Position numbers and translations under genes: made by a program
Virus record (IMG/VR): IMGVR_UViG_3300022752_000318
Coordinates: 1 to 27,486 of that record
Direction: 5' to 3' (one strand)
DNA from: a virus
DNA length: 27,486 nt
The notes under the pieces: generated by a model
What the model was told of the DNA's origin: nothing
Databases searched by the model: none
Seen by the model: the letters and a program-made list of their open reading frames with translations, nothing else
Part shown: one piece after another, positions 6,071 through 13,004 of the stretch
How positions within the stretch are numbered: position 1 is the stretch's first letter
Layout of the letters: each line of letters opens with the position of its first letter

Positions 6071-6549
6071 TAGCGGAAACTATTTGAAAGCATGAGCCTA
6101 GTGCCAACAGCAACGTCAGCAGGGCCTGGAAGTGCTTGAATAAATTCAGCTCCTTCCCGATCAAATCGATACCTAGCCTGTTCAGGGTTTCGGTAATTTG
6201 GAACATAAAGATGTAAAGCTAATCGATCCGTCTCGTATATATAAATTGCTGTCCAAGTTTTAAGTGTTTCTTTAAAATCAGAAGTAGCAATTGTACGATC
6301 TACGTCGCCTGCAATACTTTCAATACGATTACGCGGAACAGTATTGTTGTTAACACTACCAGTCATATCGGTGCGTTTCTCTGCTTGATCGCACCTACCT
6401 ACTTGTTCAACAATTTTTGAATACCAGAACGAATCTGGGATGTTGTTGACAGCTTCCTCAAGACGTGCCTGATCACCGGCAGGGATGCTTGTAGTGTTAT
6501 ATCCCAGGTGCCAGCGGACTTTTGATTTGAGGAAGCTATCGAGTTGCAT
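6070..6549 (-). CDS. Probable head-tail connector/neck protein (159 aa)
   Basis: The protein begins MQLDSFLKSKVRWHLGYNTT and has mixed helix and strand composition, with a Tyr/Arg-rich C-terminal half (ETDRLALHLYVPNYRN). In tailed phages the proteins encoded after the capsid are usually connectors or neck proteins, and its length fits. This assignment rests on position only. Its ATG overlaps the stop of the upstream HhH protein by one base (TAATG at 6549), suggesting coupled synthesis and related assembly roles. I recognise no motif. Confidence 0.7.
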   Translation of the reverse strand: MQLDSFLKSKVRWHLGYNTTSIPAGDQARLEEAVNNIPDSFWYSKIVEQVGRCDQAEKRTDMTGSVNNNTVPRNRIESIAGDVDRTIATSDFKETLKTWTAIYIYETDRLALHLYVPNYRNPEQARYRFDREGAEFIQALPGPADVAVGTRLMLSNSFR

Positions 6550-6989
6550 TACTCAACGCGGATAAGATTTTCTTTGAAGATTTCGTCCCAGTCAACCCGT
6601 TTGATGGATTTAAGTTGATCTAGTTTAACGAACTTTTCACCGGTCATTGAAGATTGTAAATCTTTAATATCCCGTGCTGTTTTTAATCCTACTCCAGGTA
6701 ATGCGTCAGCAATTTGTCTTGCACTTGCAGTGTTGATGTTAATTCTAACGTCAAGTGGAAATGTTTCTCGATTAGTTGCTTTTGCAGGTTTAACGCCTTC
6801 TTCTTCTAGCTGAGCAGTAAGACGTTCTTCTGTACGAATTTTTTCATTTGTAGCATCAAGATGTGGTACAAGATCCTCTTCTGCTACGTACCAAACTTCA
6901 TCTTGTGAATCAACACACATGAGGATTCCTTCCCCATGTTTAGAGACAACTTCAAGCAGGGAGCCGGTGGGCTTGTATTGATACAGCAT
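6549..6989 (-). CDS. Helix-hairpin-helix protein in the neck region (146 aa)
   Basis: Residues about 83-142 contain a ComEA-like tandem HhH domain. ININTASARQIADALPGVG is followed by LKTARDIKDLQ and a second helical unit with LDQLKSIKRVDW. HhH domains bind the DNA backbone non-specifically. The N-terminal half (MLYQYKPTGSLLEVVSKHGE, CVDSQDEVWYVAEEDLVPHL) is a small beta-like domain followed by a charged linker. It lies between a capsid-region gene and a connector candidate, so a DNA-contacting gate or neck protein is a reasonable inference. No Shine-Dalgarno precedes the ATG at 6989, and a 59-nt gap separates it from the upstream gene. Confidence 0.75.
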   Translation of the reverse strand: MLYQYKPTGSLLEVVSKHGEGILMCVDSQDEVWYVAEEDLVPHLDATNEKIRTEERLTAQLEEEGVKPAKATNRETFPLDVRININTASARQIADALPGVGLKTARDIKDLQSSMTGEKFVKLDQLKSIKRVDWDEIFKENLIRVE

Positions 6990-7048
6990 TTAAAAAATGA
7001 AATGACAGCTATCAATACAATACCCACCTTAACCCTTATTGGCCAGTA

Positions 7049-7879
7049 TCAAATATCGTTGCCGCCCACCTGAGAAGCAAAGTCAATGAAACCTTGAATA
7101 TCATTCCAAGAAACAGCAGCTGCTGGGCGCAGGTAATTAACCCGGCACAACAAGTAACCAGCCTTACCAGCATCAGAATCAGCTGCGCTGATAAAGACGC
7201 CAGCACCGTTAACAGTGGTTGCAGTAACACCAGTGGTGCTAAACACCTTGAAGGTCGTGTCTGCAGTCACCTTGTAGAACATAGAGTTCGCAAGGTCAGC
7301 AGCAACAATACCTGCAGTAGTAACGGTAGTAGGGAATGGAGCAATGCCCGCTGTACCACCACCTGTAACAGCAGCTGAACCCTGAGTAAATAGGTTAGAG
7401 GCAGCAGTTAAGTAAGAAGAAGCAGCAGCTAAACCGTTGGCCTGTGAACTAGGGATACCAAAAGGAACACCACTATTGTTAGGTCCAAGGAAGAGGAGAT
7501 CGCTAGTTGTTCCGCCGATGTCTGCAGTTACAGGAGACGCGGGGAATCCAACTACACCACCGGAAGGAATGTCTTGTGCTACGGCTATAGAAGCGCCGTA
7601 CACATAAGCTGGGCGCAAAGTAGAAGCATTAACAACCAATGAAGTACGGTTATCACGTACACGGTCATCAACACGACGATCTGGTGAAGGTACAGTAATG
7701 TCAAAGCTCTTGTAGCTTGCCCTGTCGGCAACTAAATTGCTAATCTTTACATAACCAACCAGCTCATACGCTTCAATACCTGGCCAACCATAAACACCTT
7801 CTACGTTGAATGAAGAAAGGCGATTGATTTGAGCGCCGGGCTGGAGAATGTTTCCAGCATTTGATTTGTAAGTTGCCAT
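7049..7879 (-). CDS. Second capsid-region structural protein (276 aa)
   Basis: This is an Ala/Gly/Thr/Ser-rich protein beginning MATYKSNAGNILQPGAQINR. The composition, the lack of charged helices and its place directly after the major capsid gene fit a decoration, capsid-fibre or minor capsid protein. The N-terminal third (YGWPGIEAYELVGYVKISNL) looks like a folded domain. The middle (about 125-200) is low-complexity, as in surface fibres. A strong Shine-Dalgarno AAGAGG (7894-7889) lies nine bases before the ATG, consistent with high expression. No exact family is recognised. Confidence 0.75.
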   Translation of the reverse strand: MATYKSNAGNILQPGAQINRLSSFNVEGVYGWPGIEAYELVGYVKISNLVADRASYKSFDITVPSPDRRVDDRVRDNRTSLVVNASTLRPAYVYGASIAVAQDIPSGGVVGFPASPVTADIGGTTSDLLFLGPNNSGVPFGIPSSQANGLAAASSYLTAASNLFTQGSAAVTGGGTAGIAPFPTTVTTAGIVAADLANSMFYKVTADTTFKVFSTTGVTATTVNGAGVFISAADSDAGKAGYLLCRVNYLRPAAAVSWNDIQGFIDFASQVGGNDI

Positions 7880-7898
7880 TTGTTAATACCTCTTATTC

Positions 7899-9041
7899 TC
7901 AAATAATGGTGAAAGCAGAGGTGATAAAGTCCTTGTTCAAATTAGCAAAACCAGCGTACAGTTGCCAGATCAAGATAATGAAACGGCTAAAGTCATCGTT
8001 GTTGTTAATAAGAACCTGGGCGTTAGGGCCACCGATACCAACGCCTACTGCCTGAGGACCAAAGAAAAGACCCGGAGGAGTGGTGTGGGTAATGGCACCG
8101 TTACCATCGCCAATATCACAAGTGATGGATTTTTCAGCAAAGTTGGTTGACTCAAAGAAGCGTACTCCTTCAAATACAAATCCGGTAGGCATCACGGGTT
8201 CGCCAGCAACAAACATTGCTTGGCCATATTGACCACCGCCATAGATTGCTTGGTTAGGGCCAGCAGCACCCATGAGGGGGTTGCCTTGACCCATGCCTGG
8301 GTAGCGGGCGATTTCACGGAAGCCTTGATCGGCACGCAGATCCTTCATGAAAGAAGGGTCAGCAATACAGCGATAGTAACCGTCTTGGAATACGGGAACG
8401 TTGCGCTTACGCAGTTGACGAACAACCTCTAGAAGGTCAGTCTTTACGTTAAACTTGTAACGTTCAGAAGCGTATTCGGTAGCACTATAAGAGCTAAGTA
8501 CGGTAGAAGAAGACTTGGCTTTACCGTTAGGGTAGTAGTAACCACCTTGAGTGTCGCCAGAAGCACCACGGGATTCTGATTTCGCCATTTCGTCAAGGAA
8601 CACACGGTCCCTCCAGCGACGATAATCATCCAAAAGTGTCAACGAACCAATGGACTGGTGGAACATATTAAGGTTCCCAGAGTCCAAAAGAAGACGCTGA
8701 GCGGTCATCAAGGTTTCCCTAGCAATCTTAAAAGTGCTGGGAAGGTTTGTATTATTAGGGTCGGCAGGACCAGTGTACTCACGCAAAGAAACAAGAACCT
8801 TGTCTTTTACGATTGCACGGCTGCTAGCAGTACCGATAGTTTGATCTTGGGTACGCTCGCGGCTGGTCTTTGTTCCAGGGTTGCCCCAGAAACGATAACG
8901 GTCCAGCTGCACGGTCTGTCCTGGCTGTTTAGTGAAGTCATGGACCACAACGGGCTCAGCCGCCATCTCCACGATATATGCTGGATGGGGGCGGTACAGC
9001 TCCGCGCCCAACAGCTTGGGAAAGTCGTTATCGATAAACAT
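7899..9041 (-). CDS. Major capsid protein (probable)
   Basis: This 380-residue protein begins MFIDNDFPKLLGAELYRPHP. It contains VVVHDFTKQPGQTVQLDRYR, a pattern I associate with N4-gp56-type and related HK97-fold capsids (extended N-terminus and a Q-x-V-x-(L/F)-x-R strand). The segment VLVSLREYTGPADP resembles capsid proteins of aquatic phages. It lies downstream of terminase, portal and scaffold candidates, the normal order. It is the only head gene here with its own perfect extended -10 promoter (9131-9123) and a long leader with a hairpin, which fits the need for many copies. The assignment combines context with recalled patterns, and no alignment was run. Confidence 0.83.
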   Translation of the reverse strand: MFIDNDFPKLLGAELYRPHPAYIVEMAAEPVVVHDFTKQPGQTVQLDRYRFWGNPGTKTSRERTQDQTIGTASSRAIVKDKVLVSLREYTGPADPNNTNLPSTFKIARETLMTAQRLLLDSGNLNMFHQSIGSLTLLDDYRRWRDRVFLDEMAKSESRGASGDTQGGYYYPNGKAKSSSTVLSSYSATEYASERYKFNVKTDLLEVVRQLRKRNVPVFQDGYYRCIADPSFMKDLRADQGFREIARYPGMGQGNPLMGAAGPNQAIYGGGQYGQAMFVAGEPVMPTGFVFEGVRFFESTNFAEKSITCDIGDGNGAITHTTPPGLFFGPQAVGVGIGGPNAQVLINNNDDFSRFIILIWQLYAGFANLNKDFITSAFTII

Positions 9042-9074
9042 AGTGGTTACTCAGCGTAAGGATTAGCTGAAACC

Positions 9075-9091
9075 TGAGGTTAATTACCTCA
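9075..9091 (-). promoter_or_regulatory. Hairpin in the capsid gene leader
   Basis: TGAGGT and ACCTCA form a 6-bp stem with a 5-nt loop between the extended -10 and the ATG of the capsid gene. No T-run follows, so it is more likely an mRNA stabiliser or translation element than a terminator. Confidence 0.4.
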
Positions 9092-9122
9092 AAGTATCTG
9101 GAACATTTGCTCCATTAATAAA

Positions 9123-9131
9123 ATTATAGCA
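9123..9131 (-). promoter_or_regulatory. Extended -10 promoter for the capsid gene
   Basis: The minus strand reads TGCTATAAT, a perfect TGnTATAAT extended -10, about 80 nt before the capsid ATG. No good -35 hexamer is seen 17 bp upstream, which is typical for extended -10 promoters. It lies in the only sizeable gap of the head gene block. Confidence 0.6.
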
Positions 9132-9152
9132 AAGACTTACTTACCTTGATTA

Positions 9153-9452
9153 TTAACCCATTGGTCGAAATTGTGGATCAATTCCGTCGTAACCATCCAC
9201 CATGTTTCCGTAGCGGTAAGATGTAGGCGCCATCGCCCCCATCATGTGATAAGGATTAGTTGTTGGTGGTTGTAAAGAAATTTGTTGTGCTTGTACTTCT
9301 GGATTAATAAAACCCTGTCCTTGTTGCTGAGACATGGCCATCATCTGCGCTGTAGCAGCCTGTTGCTGAGCAATTTGTTCTGGGGAGATTCTTTTTTGTG
9401 TGTTGTGTGACTTAGCTTTTGTTTTAGCTTTCTTAGCTTTGTTGTGGTCCAT
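9153..9452 (-). CDS. Small Gln/Met-rich hypothetical protein (99 aa)
   Basis: A basic N-terminus (MDHNKAKKAKTKAKSHNTQK) is followed by a Gln/Ala/Met-rich middle (QQQAATAQMMAMSQQQGQGF) and a Pro/Tyr/Gly-rich tail ending PQFRPMG. The start overlaps the stop of the upstream 166-residue gene by one base (TAATG). It sits directly before the capsid promoter. The composition suggests an extended, possibly DNA-contacting minor head protein. No family is recognised. Confidence 0.6.
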   Translation of the reverse strand: MDHNKAKKAKTKAKSHNTQKRISPEQIAQQQAATAQMMAMSQQQGQGFINPEVQAQQISLQPPTTNPYHMMGAMAPTSYRYGNMVDGYDGIDPQFRPMG

Positions 9453-9952
9453 TAGCGGCGACCTTTTTGTTGTGGTTGTTGAATTACTTCCCCAAAAGGA
9501 AGCTGACCTGTTTGCGGCATATATGCTGACATATACTGCTGCTCAGATGCAGTTGCCTGATCTTGAATTACTTGTGAAGCACGCAAATTATGCGCACCCA
9601 TTAATCCATGCATTGGTAATGGTGATCCAAAAGTATTTAAATTTAAATATCCGGCTTGTAGGTCCGATGGCATTACTACACTTTGAGAGTGGGGACTGCC
9701 AATTTTAATTGCTTCTCCCGCCATTCGATGTAATCCTTGCTCACGTTGGTGAGCAGATGCCAATGCACCGGTAACCGCACCAGCTCCAAATCCAATTAAT
9801 GCAGCGGATCCAACAGGACCACCACTTGTTCCAATTGCAGCAATAAAATTAGCTGCGCGTTTTCCTACTTTTTCTGTTGCTTGAACACCACTTTTAACTG
9901 CTTCTCCAGCACTGGTAACAGCAGATTGTACGCTCTGTGGCACATTAAACAT
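9452..9952 (-). CDS. Glycine-zipper minor virion protein (166 aa)
   Basis: Residues about 44-66 (SGGPVGSAALIGFGAGAVTG) form a hydrophobic glycine-zipper segment able to insert in membranes. It is flanked by an amphipathic Lys/Ala-rich N-terminus and a Gln/Met/Pro-rich C-terminus. The gene has a good Shine-Dalgarno (AGAGG at 9963-9959, six bases from the ATG) and lies immediately after the terminator that closes the scaffold gene. It is coupled to the 99-residue gene. The membrane-active segment suggests a role in DNA ejection or a minor head function. The family is unknown. Confidence 0.65.
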   Translation of the reverse strand: MFNVPQSVQSAVTSAGEAVKSGVQATEKVGKRAANFIAAIGTSGGPVGSAALIGFGAGAVTGALASAHQREQGLHRMAGEAIKIGSPHSQSVVMPSDLQAGYLNLNTFGSPLPMHGLMGAHNLRASQVIQDQATASEQQYMSAYMPQTGQLPFGEVIQQPQQKGRR

Positions 9953-9973
9953 TTTATGCCTCTATATTTTAAT

Positions 9974-9999
9974 AAAAAAGGGGTAGCACTTACTACCCC
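9974..9999 (-). terminator. Rho-independent terminator after the scaffold candidate
   Basis: On the minus strand GGGGTAG-TAAGTG-CTACCCC forms a perfect 7-bp stem with a 6-nt loop, followed by TTTTTT. It sits between the stop of the scaffold candidate (10031) and the next start (9952) and would separate the terminase-portal-scaffold transcript from downstream genes. Confidence 0.85.
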
Positions 10000-10030
10000 A
10001 TATTCTAAACTTAATAGATCAAACTAATGA

Positions 10031-11038
10031 TCACTCCATTACCAGAAGTTTCTGGCGGAATACATCAGGATTCTGTTGAGCTGCGTTTAAATAACGCCAT
10101 GCATTAGCGGGGTCACGATCAGCCAAAGAACCAAAACTATTCCAGAAATCTGCTGGATTACCTTGTGTTTGCTGAGGCTGAGGGGGAACGGGCATATCAG
10201 GACGCTGATACTGAGAAGCAACGGCTGGGTTAACAAACTGTTGACCAACGGGCCTATTGTAAGAAACAGATTCATCGGGAACAGGATATGGCCCATTTTC
10301 ACCGAAGAATTCGCAAGTATAATCAGCAAGTACATCGGGATCTGTAAGAATTGTCTCATAAGCTTTATGCTCAGCGGACAATTCTTTAAGAAGATTAACT
10401 GCTTGAATTAACTGGTTATTGGTAACAATAAGAGCGTCTTCAATTTTGCAAGAATAATCATTAAGGATTGCTGGACAATCAGCACCAAAATGATCAATTA
10501 CACTAAGACTTGCTTCGCTTACTCCGTTTGCTTGGAGCTGGTCCCTGGTCAGTTCCTGAGAAGTTTGGGAATAACCGTTGGAGTAACCCTGGTTGCTGTT
10601 GATCCCAGGCGTATAAGTCTGCGTCCCCACGTTGTTGTACTGGGGAGCCACTTGGGAACTGTAGTTGGCCGGGGCGTACTGAGGACTCGTCTGAGACTGT
10701 TGACCCTGGAATGGGAATTGGACCGGCGAACTCAGGAGTCCTACCACCCGGTTGAATGCCTCCTTGTAAGGATTCTCCGACTGGGGCGACTGTGGGGACG
10801 CCTGGTAAGCTTGGGGGTACGACGCTGTAGGGCTGTATTGCGTTTGGGGGACGCCCATCTGGGCCTGCATTTGCGGTGCTGGGGCCGTTACCTGCTGGTA
10901 AGGCGCCACCCATTGGGACGTTGTTGAAACCGTCGGCGCGTAGGCTGCTGTTTGAGAAACTGGAGCCGCGTAGCTGATCGGTTGGGTCTGGGATACTTGG
11001 GGTGCCGATTGGGTCGGCATTGCGGTATCGGCCTGCAT
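10031..11038 (-). CDS. Probable scaffold/assembly protein whose first 178 codons overlap the portal gene
   Basis: This is a 335-residue protein. Residues 1 to about 178 are Gln/Pro/Ser/Tyr/Thr-rich and are encoded inside the 3' end of the portal gene in another frame. The rest leaves the overlap and contains clear helical segments (SLSVIDHFGADCPAILNDYS, QLIQAVNLLKELSAEHKAYE), a Pro/Gln linker and a helical tail (DPANAWRYLNAAQQNPDVFR). The start is supported by AAGAGG six bases upstream of the ATG at 11038. Its place between portal and capsid, the helical composition and its own terminator fit a scaffolding protein. The disordered N-terminus could be an added extension. The role is inferred from context, not from a recognised family. 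Confidence 0.72.
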   Translation of the reverse strand: MQADTAMPTQSAPQVSQTQPISYAAPVSQTAAYAPTVSTTSQWVAPYQQVTAPAPQMQAQMGVPQTQYSPTASYPQAYQASPQSPQSENPYKEAFNRVVGLLSSPVQFPFQGQQSQTSPQYAPANYSSQVAPQYNNVGTQTYTPGINSNQGYSNGYSQTSQELTRDQLQANGVSEASLSVIDHFGADCPAILNDYSCKIEDALIVTNNQLIQAVNLLKELSAEHKAYETILTDPDVLADYTCEFFGENGPYPVPDESVSYNRPVGQQFVNPAVASQYQRPDMPVPPQPQQTQGNPADFWNSFGSLADRDPANAWRYLNAAQQNPDVFRQKLLVME

Positions 11039-12767
11039 AGGTTACCTCTTTTTGTAGGCTTTCGAGAGTTCGGTAAAGGAACGGTGTAAGATCAAGACGT
11101 GGGTCTGCAGCCATCGGTATGTCCGGTTGCTGCGGATGCGGAGTCCTCATTTCCTGGTTAACCAGATCAATGAATGTAGACATCGCCCTCTGTACTTCAC
11201 CCACCATGCGGAACGGGAAACCGGAGAGCATGCCTGCGATTTCGTCGTCCGTTTTTGAAGGGAACAAATACTTCAGTGCTTCAATGCTATCAACACCTAA
11301 TTCTTGTAGGTTACGTGTAAAGATAGATTGGTTAAGTTTATCTTGAGCAGTGTCTTCGTAAACAGGCCCCATCCAACGCCAACAAACAGTTCTATCACCA
11401 TCAGGAGCAAGGCCTAAAACCCCTGAAGGTATTGTTTTTGTTTGTATTGCATTATCAATTGCGGCTTGTAAACCCTGTTCATACTTATCTTTTGCTTTCT
11501 CATACTTTGCTTGAAGTTTTAAATCTGTTGAATCTTCAGGTGGATCTGGATATTTTAAACCGGAACTAAAAGCAAGTGTTTTTCTAAATATTTGCTCTTC
11601 CTGAAAAATCATTAGTTCAAAACACTTACAAATTCCATATGTATAAATTTGCAAACATTTCTTCTTAGCTGTAGCACTTACACGACCGTAGGCTGATTTA
11701 ATCTCAGTTGCAGTTACATTTGTAATACTTAAATCATCGATCCCCCCAAGAGCTAAACGTATCTCGGATCGCAACTGCTCTGCATATCTTGATTGGTCGG
11801 TGCTTATTGCGTTGGGAGTAATAAAACCAACGCGGTCTGCAGGCTCAAGGTTTGCAATAACACGCGGCACCCGCATACCGGTACCTGGTTTTCCAATATA
11901 TCCAGGGGTTTGTCTGGTTACATTGTCTTGACGATATGTAGAGCTTGAGAGTGGAAAGTCAGATTGAAAACCAGACTGGCTTGCAATGCTTGGCCTTTGA
12001 GAGAACTCTCCATCTTTTTGCTCAATAATATCCTGTTTTGGGCGAGAAGAAAGTAAAGTTGGATTACCAAAAAAAGAAAGATTAGCTCTAATATTTTTTA
12101 CCATCTCGTCGTGAGCAATAATTTGATTACTTAACCACTCAAATTCGCCACTACCTTCAGTGCCAAAAGCATCTGGATTATTAAAAACCTCAACGCAAGG
12201 AATAAATTGCATTGTGTTCACAACTGTTTTTTTCCCTAATGTTGCAAACTCTAATGTTGAATCAAAATTTAATTCTTGTTCACTGTGATACTCTTCAATT
12301 TCAGTAGCAGTTATTCTTAATCTCATGTAACGTTTATCTGTTGATAAACCCACTCCGGAAAAACCGCGATTAGATTTTATTTTATAAGGATAAATAATTA
12401 CTACTTCTTCTAGTTCGCCATCGGCATTATAGTATGAACGGTAAGCATCTTTATCAAACCAATATAAACGATAAGTTTTTTTGGTAGGTCTTATATAAAA
12501 TAAACCTTTTCCAAATGAAAGGAACCGATCCCAAATCGAATCTAACCTTGCATCAAGTTTATTGAAACGGATTACTTGTTGAACAAAATCAAATCGCTGT
12601 GTACCAAAATTATCTTGGTCGGGATAAAATTCCACACCTTGACGTATCCCAAACATTTTCATTTGGGCAAGATGAGCATTCACCAACATGGTGTCTGCAG
12701 AACCACCTCCGTCTCGATTAACGACGGATTTGAGGATAGAATCTAACGCTGTCTTGCTATCGCTCAT
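10503..12767 (-). CDS. Portal protein
   Basis: This 754-residue protein lies directly downstream of the large terminase gene. Large portals of about 700-760 residues are known from P22- and N4-type podoviruses. The core (1 to about 570) is mixed alpha/beta with segments such as WDRFLSFGKGLFYIRPTKKT and a helical clip/wing region (KYEKAKDKYEQGLQAAIDNA). It would form the dodecameric DNA entry ring. Residues 577-754 are Pro/Gly/Ser-rich and end in SKRSKRSKS. Their codons overlap the scaffold candidate in a different frame for 536 nt. The overlap is visibly more GC-rich than its surroundings. Assignment is by position, length and general character. A C-terminal tail of this kind is unusual. Confidence 0.82.
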   Translation of the reverse strand: MSDSKTALDSILKSVVNRDGGGSADTMLVNAHLAQMKMFGIRQGVEFYPDQDNFGTQRFDFVQQVIRFNKLDARLDSIWDRFLSFGKGLFYIRPTKKTYRLYWFDKDAYRSYYNADGELEEVVIIYPYKIKSNRGFSGVGLSTDKRYMRLRITATEIEEYHSEQELNFDSTLEFATLGKKTVVNTMQFIPCVEVFNNPDAFGTEGSGEFEWLSNQIIAHDEMVKNIRANLSFFGNPTLLSSRPKQDIIEQKDGEFSQRPSIASQSGFQSDFPLSSSTYRQDNVTRQTPGYIGKPGTGMRVPRVIANLEPADRVGFITPNAISTDQSRYAEQLRSEIRLALGGIDDLSITNVTATEIKSAYGRVSATAKKKCLQIYTYGICKCFELMIFQEEQIFRKTLAFSSGLKYPDPPEDSTDLKLQAKYEKAKDKYEQGLQAAIDNAIQTKTIPSGVLGLAPDGDRTVCWRWMGPVYEDTAQDKLNQSIFTRNLQELGVDSIEALKYLFPSKTDDEIAGMLSGFPFRMVGEVQRAMSTFIDLVNQEMRTPHPQQPDIPMAADPRLDLTPFLYRTLESLQKEVTYAGRYRNADPIGTPSIPDPTDQLRGSSFSNSSLRADGFNNVPMGGALPAGNGPSTANAGPDGRPPNAIQPYSVVPPSLPGVPTVAPVGESLQGGIQPGGRTPEFAGPIPIPGSTVSDESSVRPGQLQFPSGSPVQQRGDADLYAWDQQQPGLLQRLFPNFSGTDQGPAPSKRSKRSKS
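11045..11050 (-). promoter_or_regulatory. Shine-Dalgarno inside the portal gene for the overlapping frame
   Basis: AAGAGG lies six bases upstream of the ATG at 11038, within portal codons. It is the strongest local evidence that the overlapping frame is translated from here. Confidence 0.65.
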
Positions 12768-12791
12768 TTTTGAAAAATACCTGTTTCTCTA

Positions 12792-12974
12792 TTATGCCTC
12801 AATTTCGTAACCAGCGTGCAATCTTTTGAATGTAATCACATCGTCCTCTACCTCGACATCAAATTGTTCCCCAGGGGTGAGGGACATGTCGTGACAAAGT
12901 TCGTCGGGAAGTGGGAGCAGGGCGGAGCCGTAAGCATCCTGTTCAAGCTCGATGACGTAATAGCCGGTAGACAT
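12792..12974 (-). CDS. AbrB/MazE-like swapped-hairpin protein (60 aa)
   Basis: The sequence LLPLPDELCHDMSLTPGEQF followed by DVEVEDDVITFKR follows the AbrB-family beta-hairpin pattern (iPxxlxxxlgl.xGd.v.v...dd.i.l.r). That family comprises small dimeric DNA-binding domains found in transition-state regulators and antitoxins. The length of 60 residues fits a single domain. No toxin-like partner is adjacent: the gene lies between the large terminase and the portal, where a stand-alone DNA binder is unexpected. It could regulate late genes or assist packaging. The charge is markedly acidic for a DNA binder, so DNA binding is not certain. No Shine-Dalgarno is visible. Confidence 0.7.
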   Translation of the reverse strand: MSTGYYVIELEQDAYGSALLPLPDELCHDMSLTPGEQFDVEVEDDVITFKRLHAGYEIEA

Positions 12975-13004
12975 CTTTGAGTGTTTGTATAAGTTTAAGT
13001 TGCG

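Noticed and set aside
10490-10927. 145-codon plus-strand ORF inside the portal/scaffold overlap
   Set aside because: It is antisense to two frames with better support, Arg/Leu/Val-rich as expected from complement of Pro/Gln-rich coding, and has no ribosome site. It does warn that the region is stop-poor.
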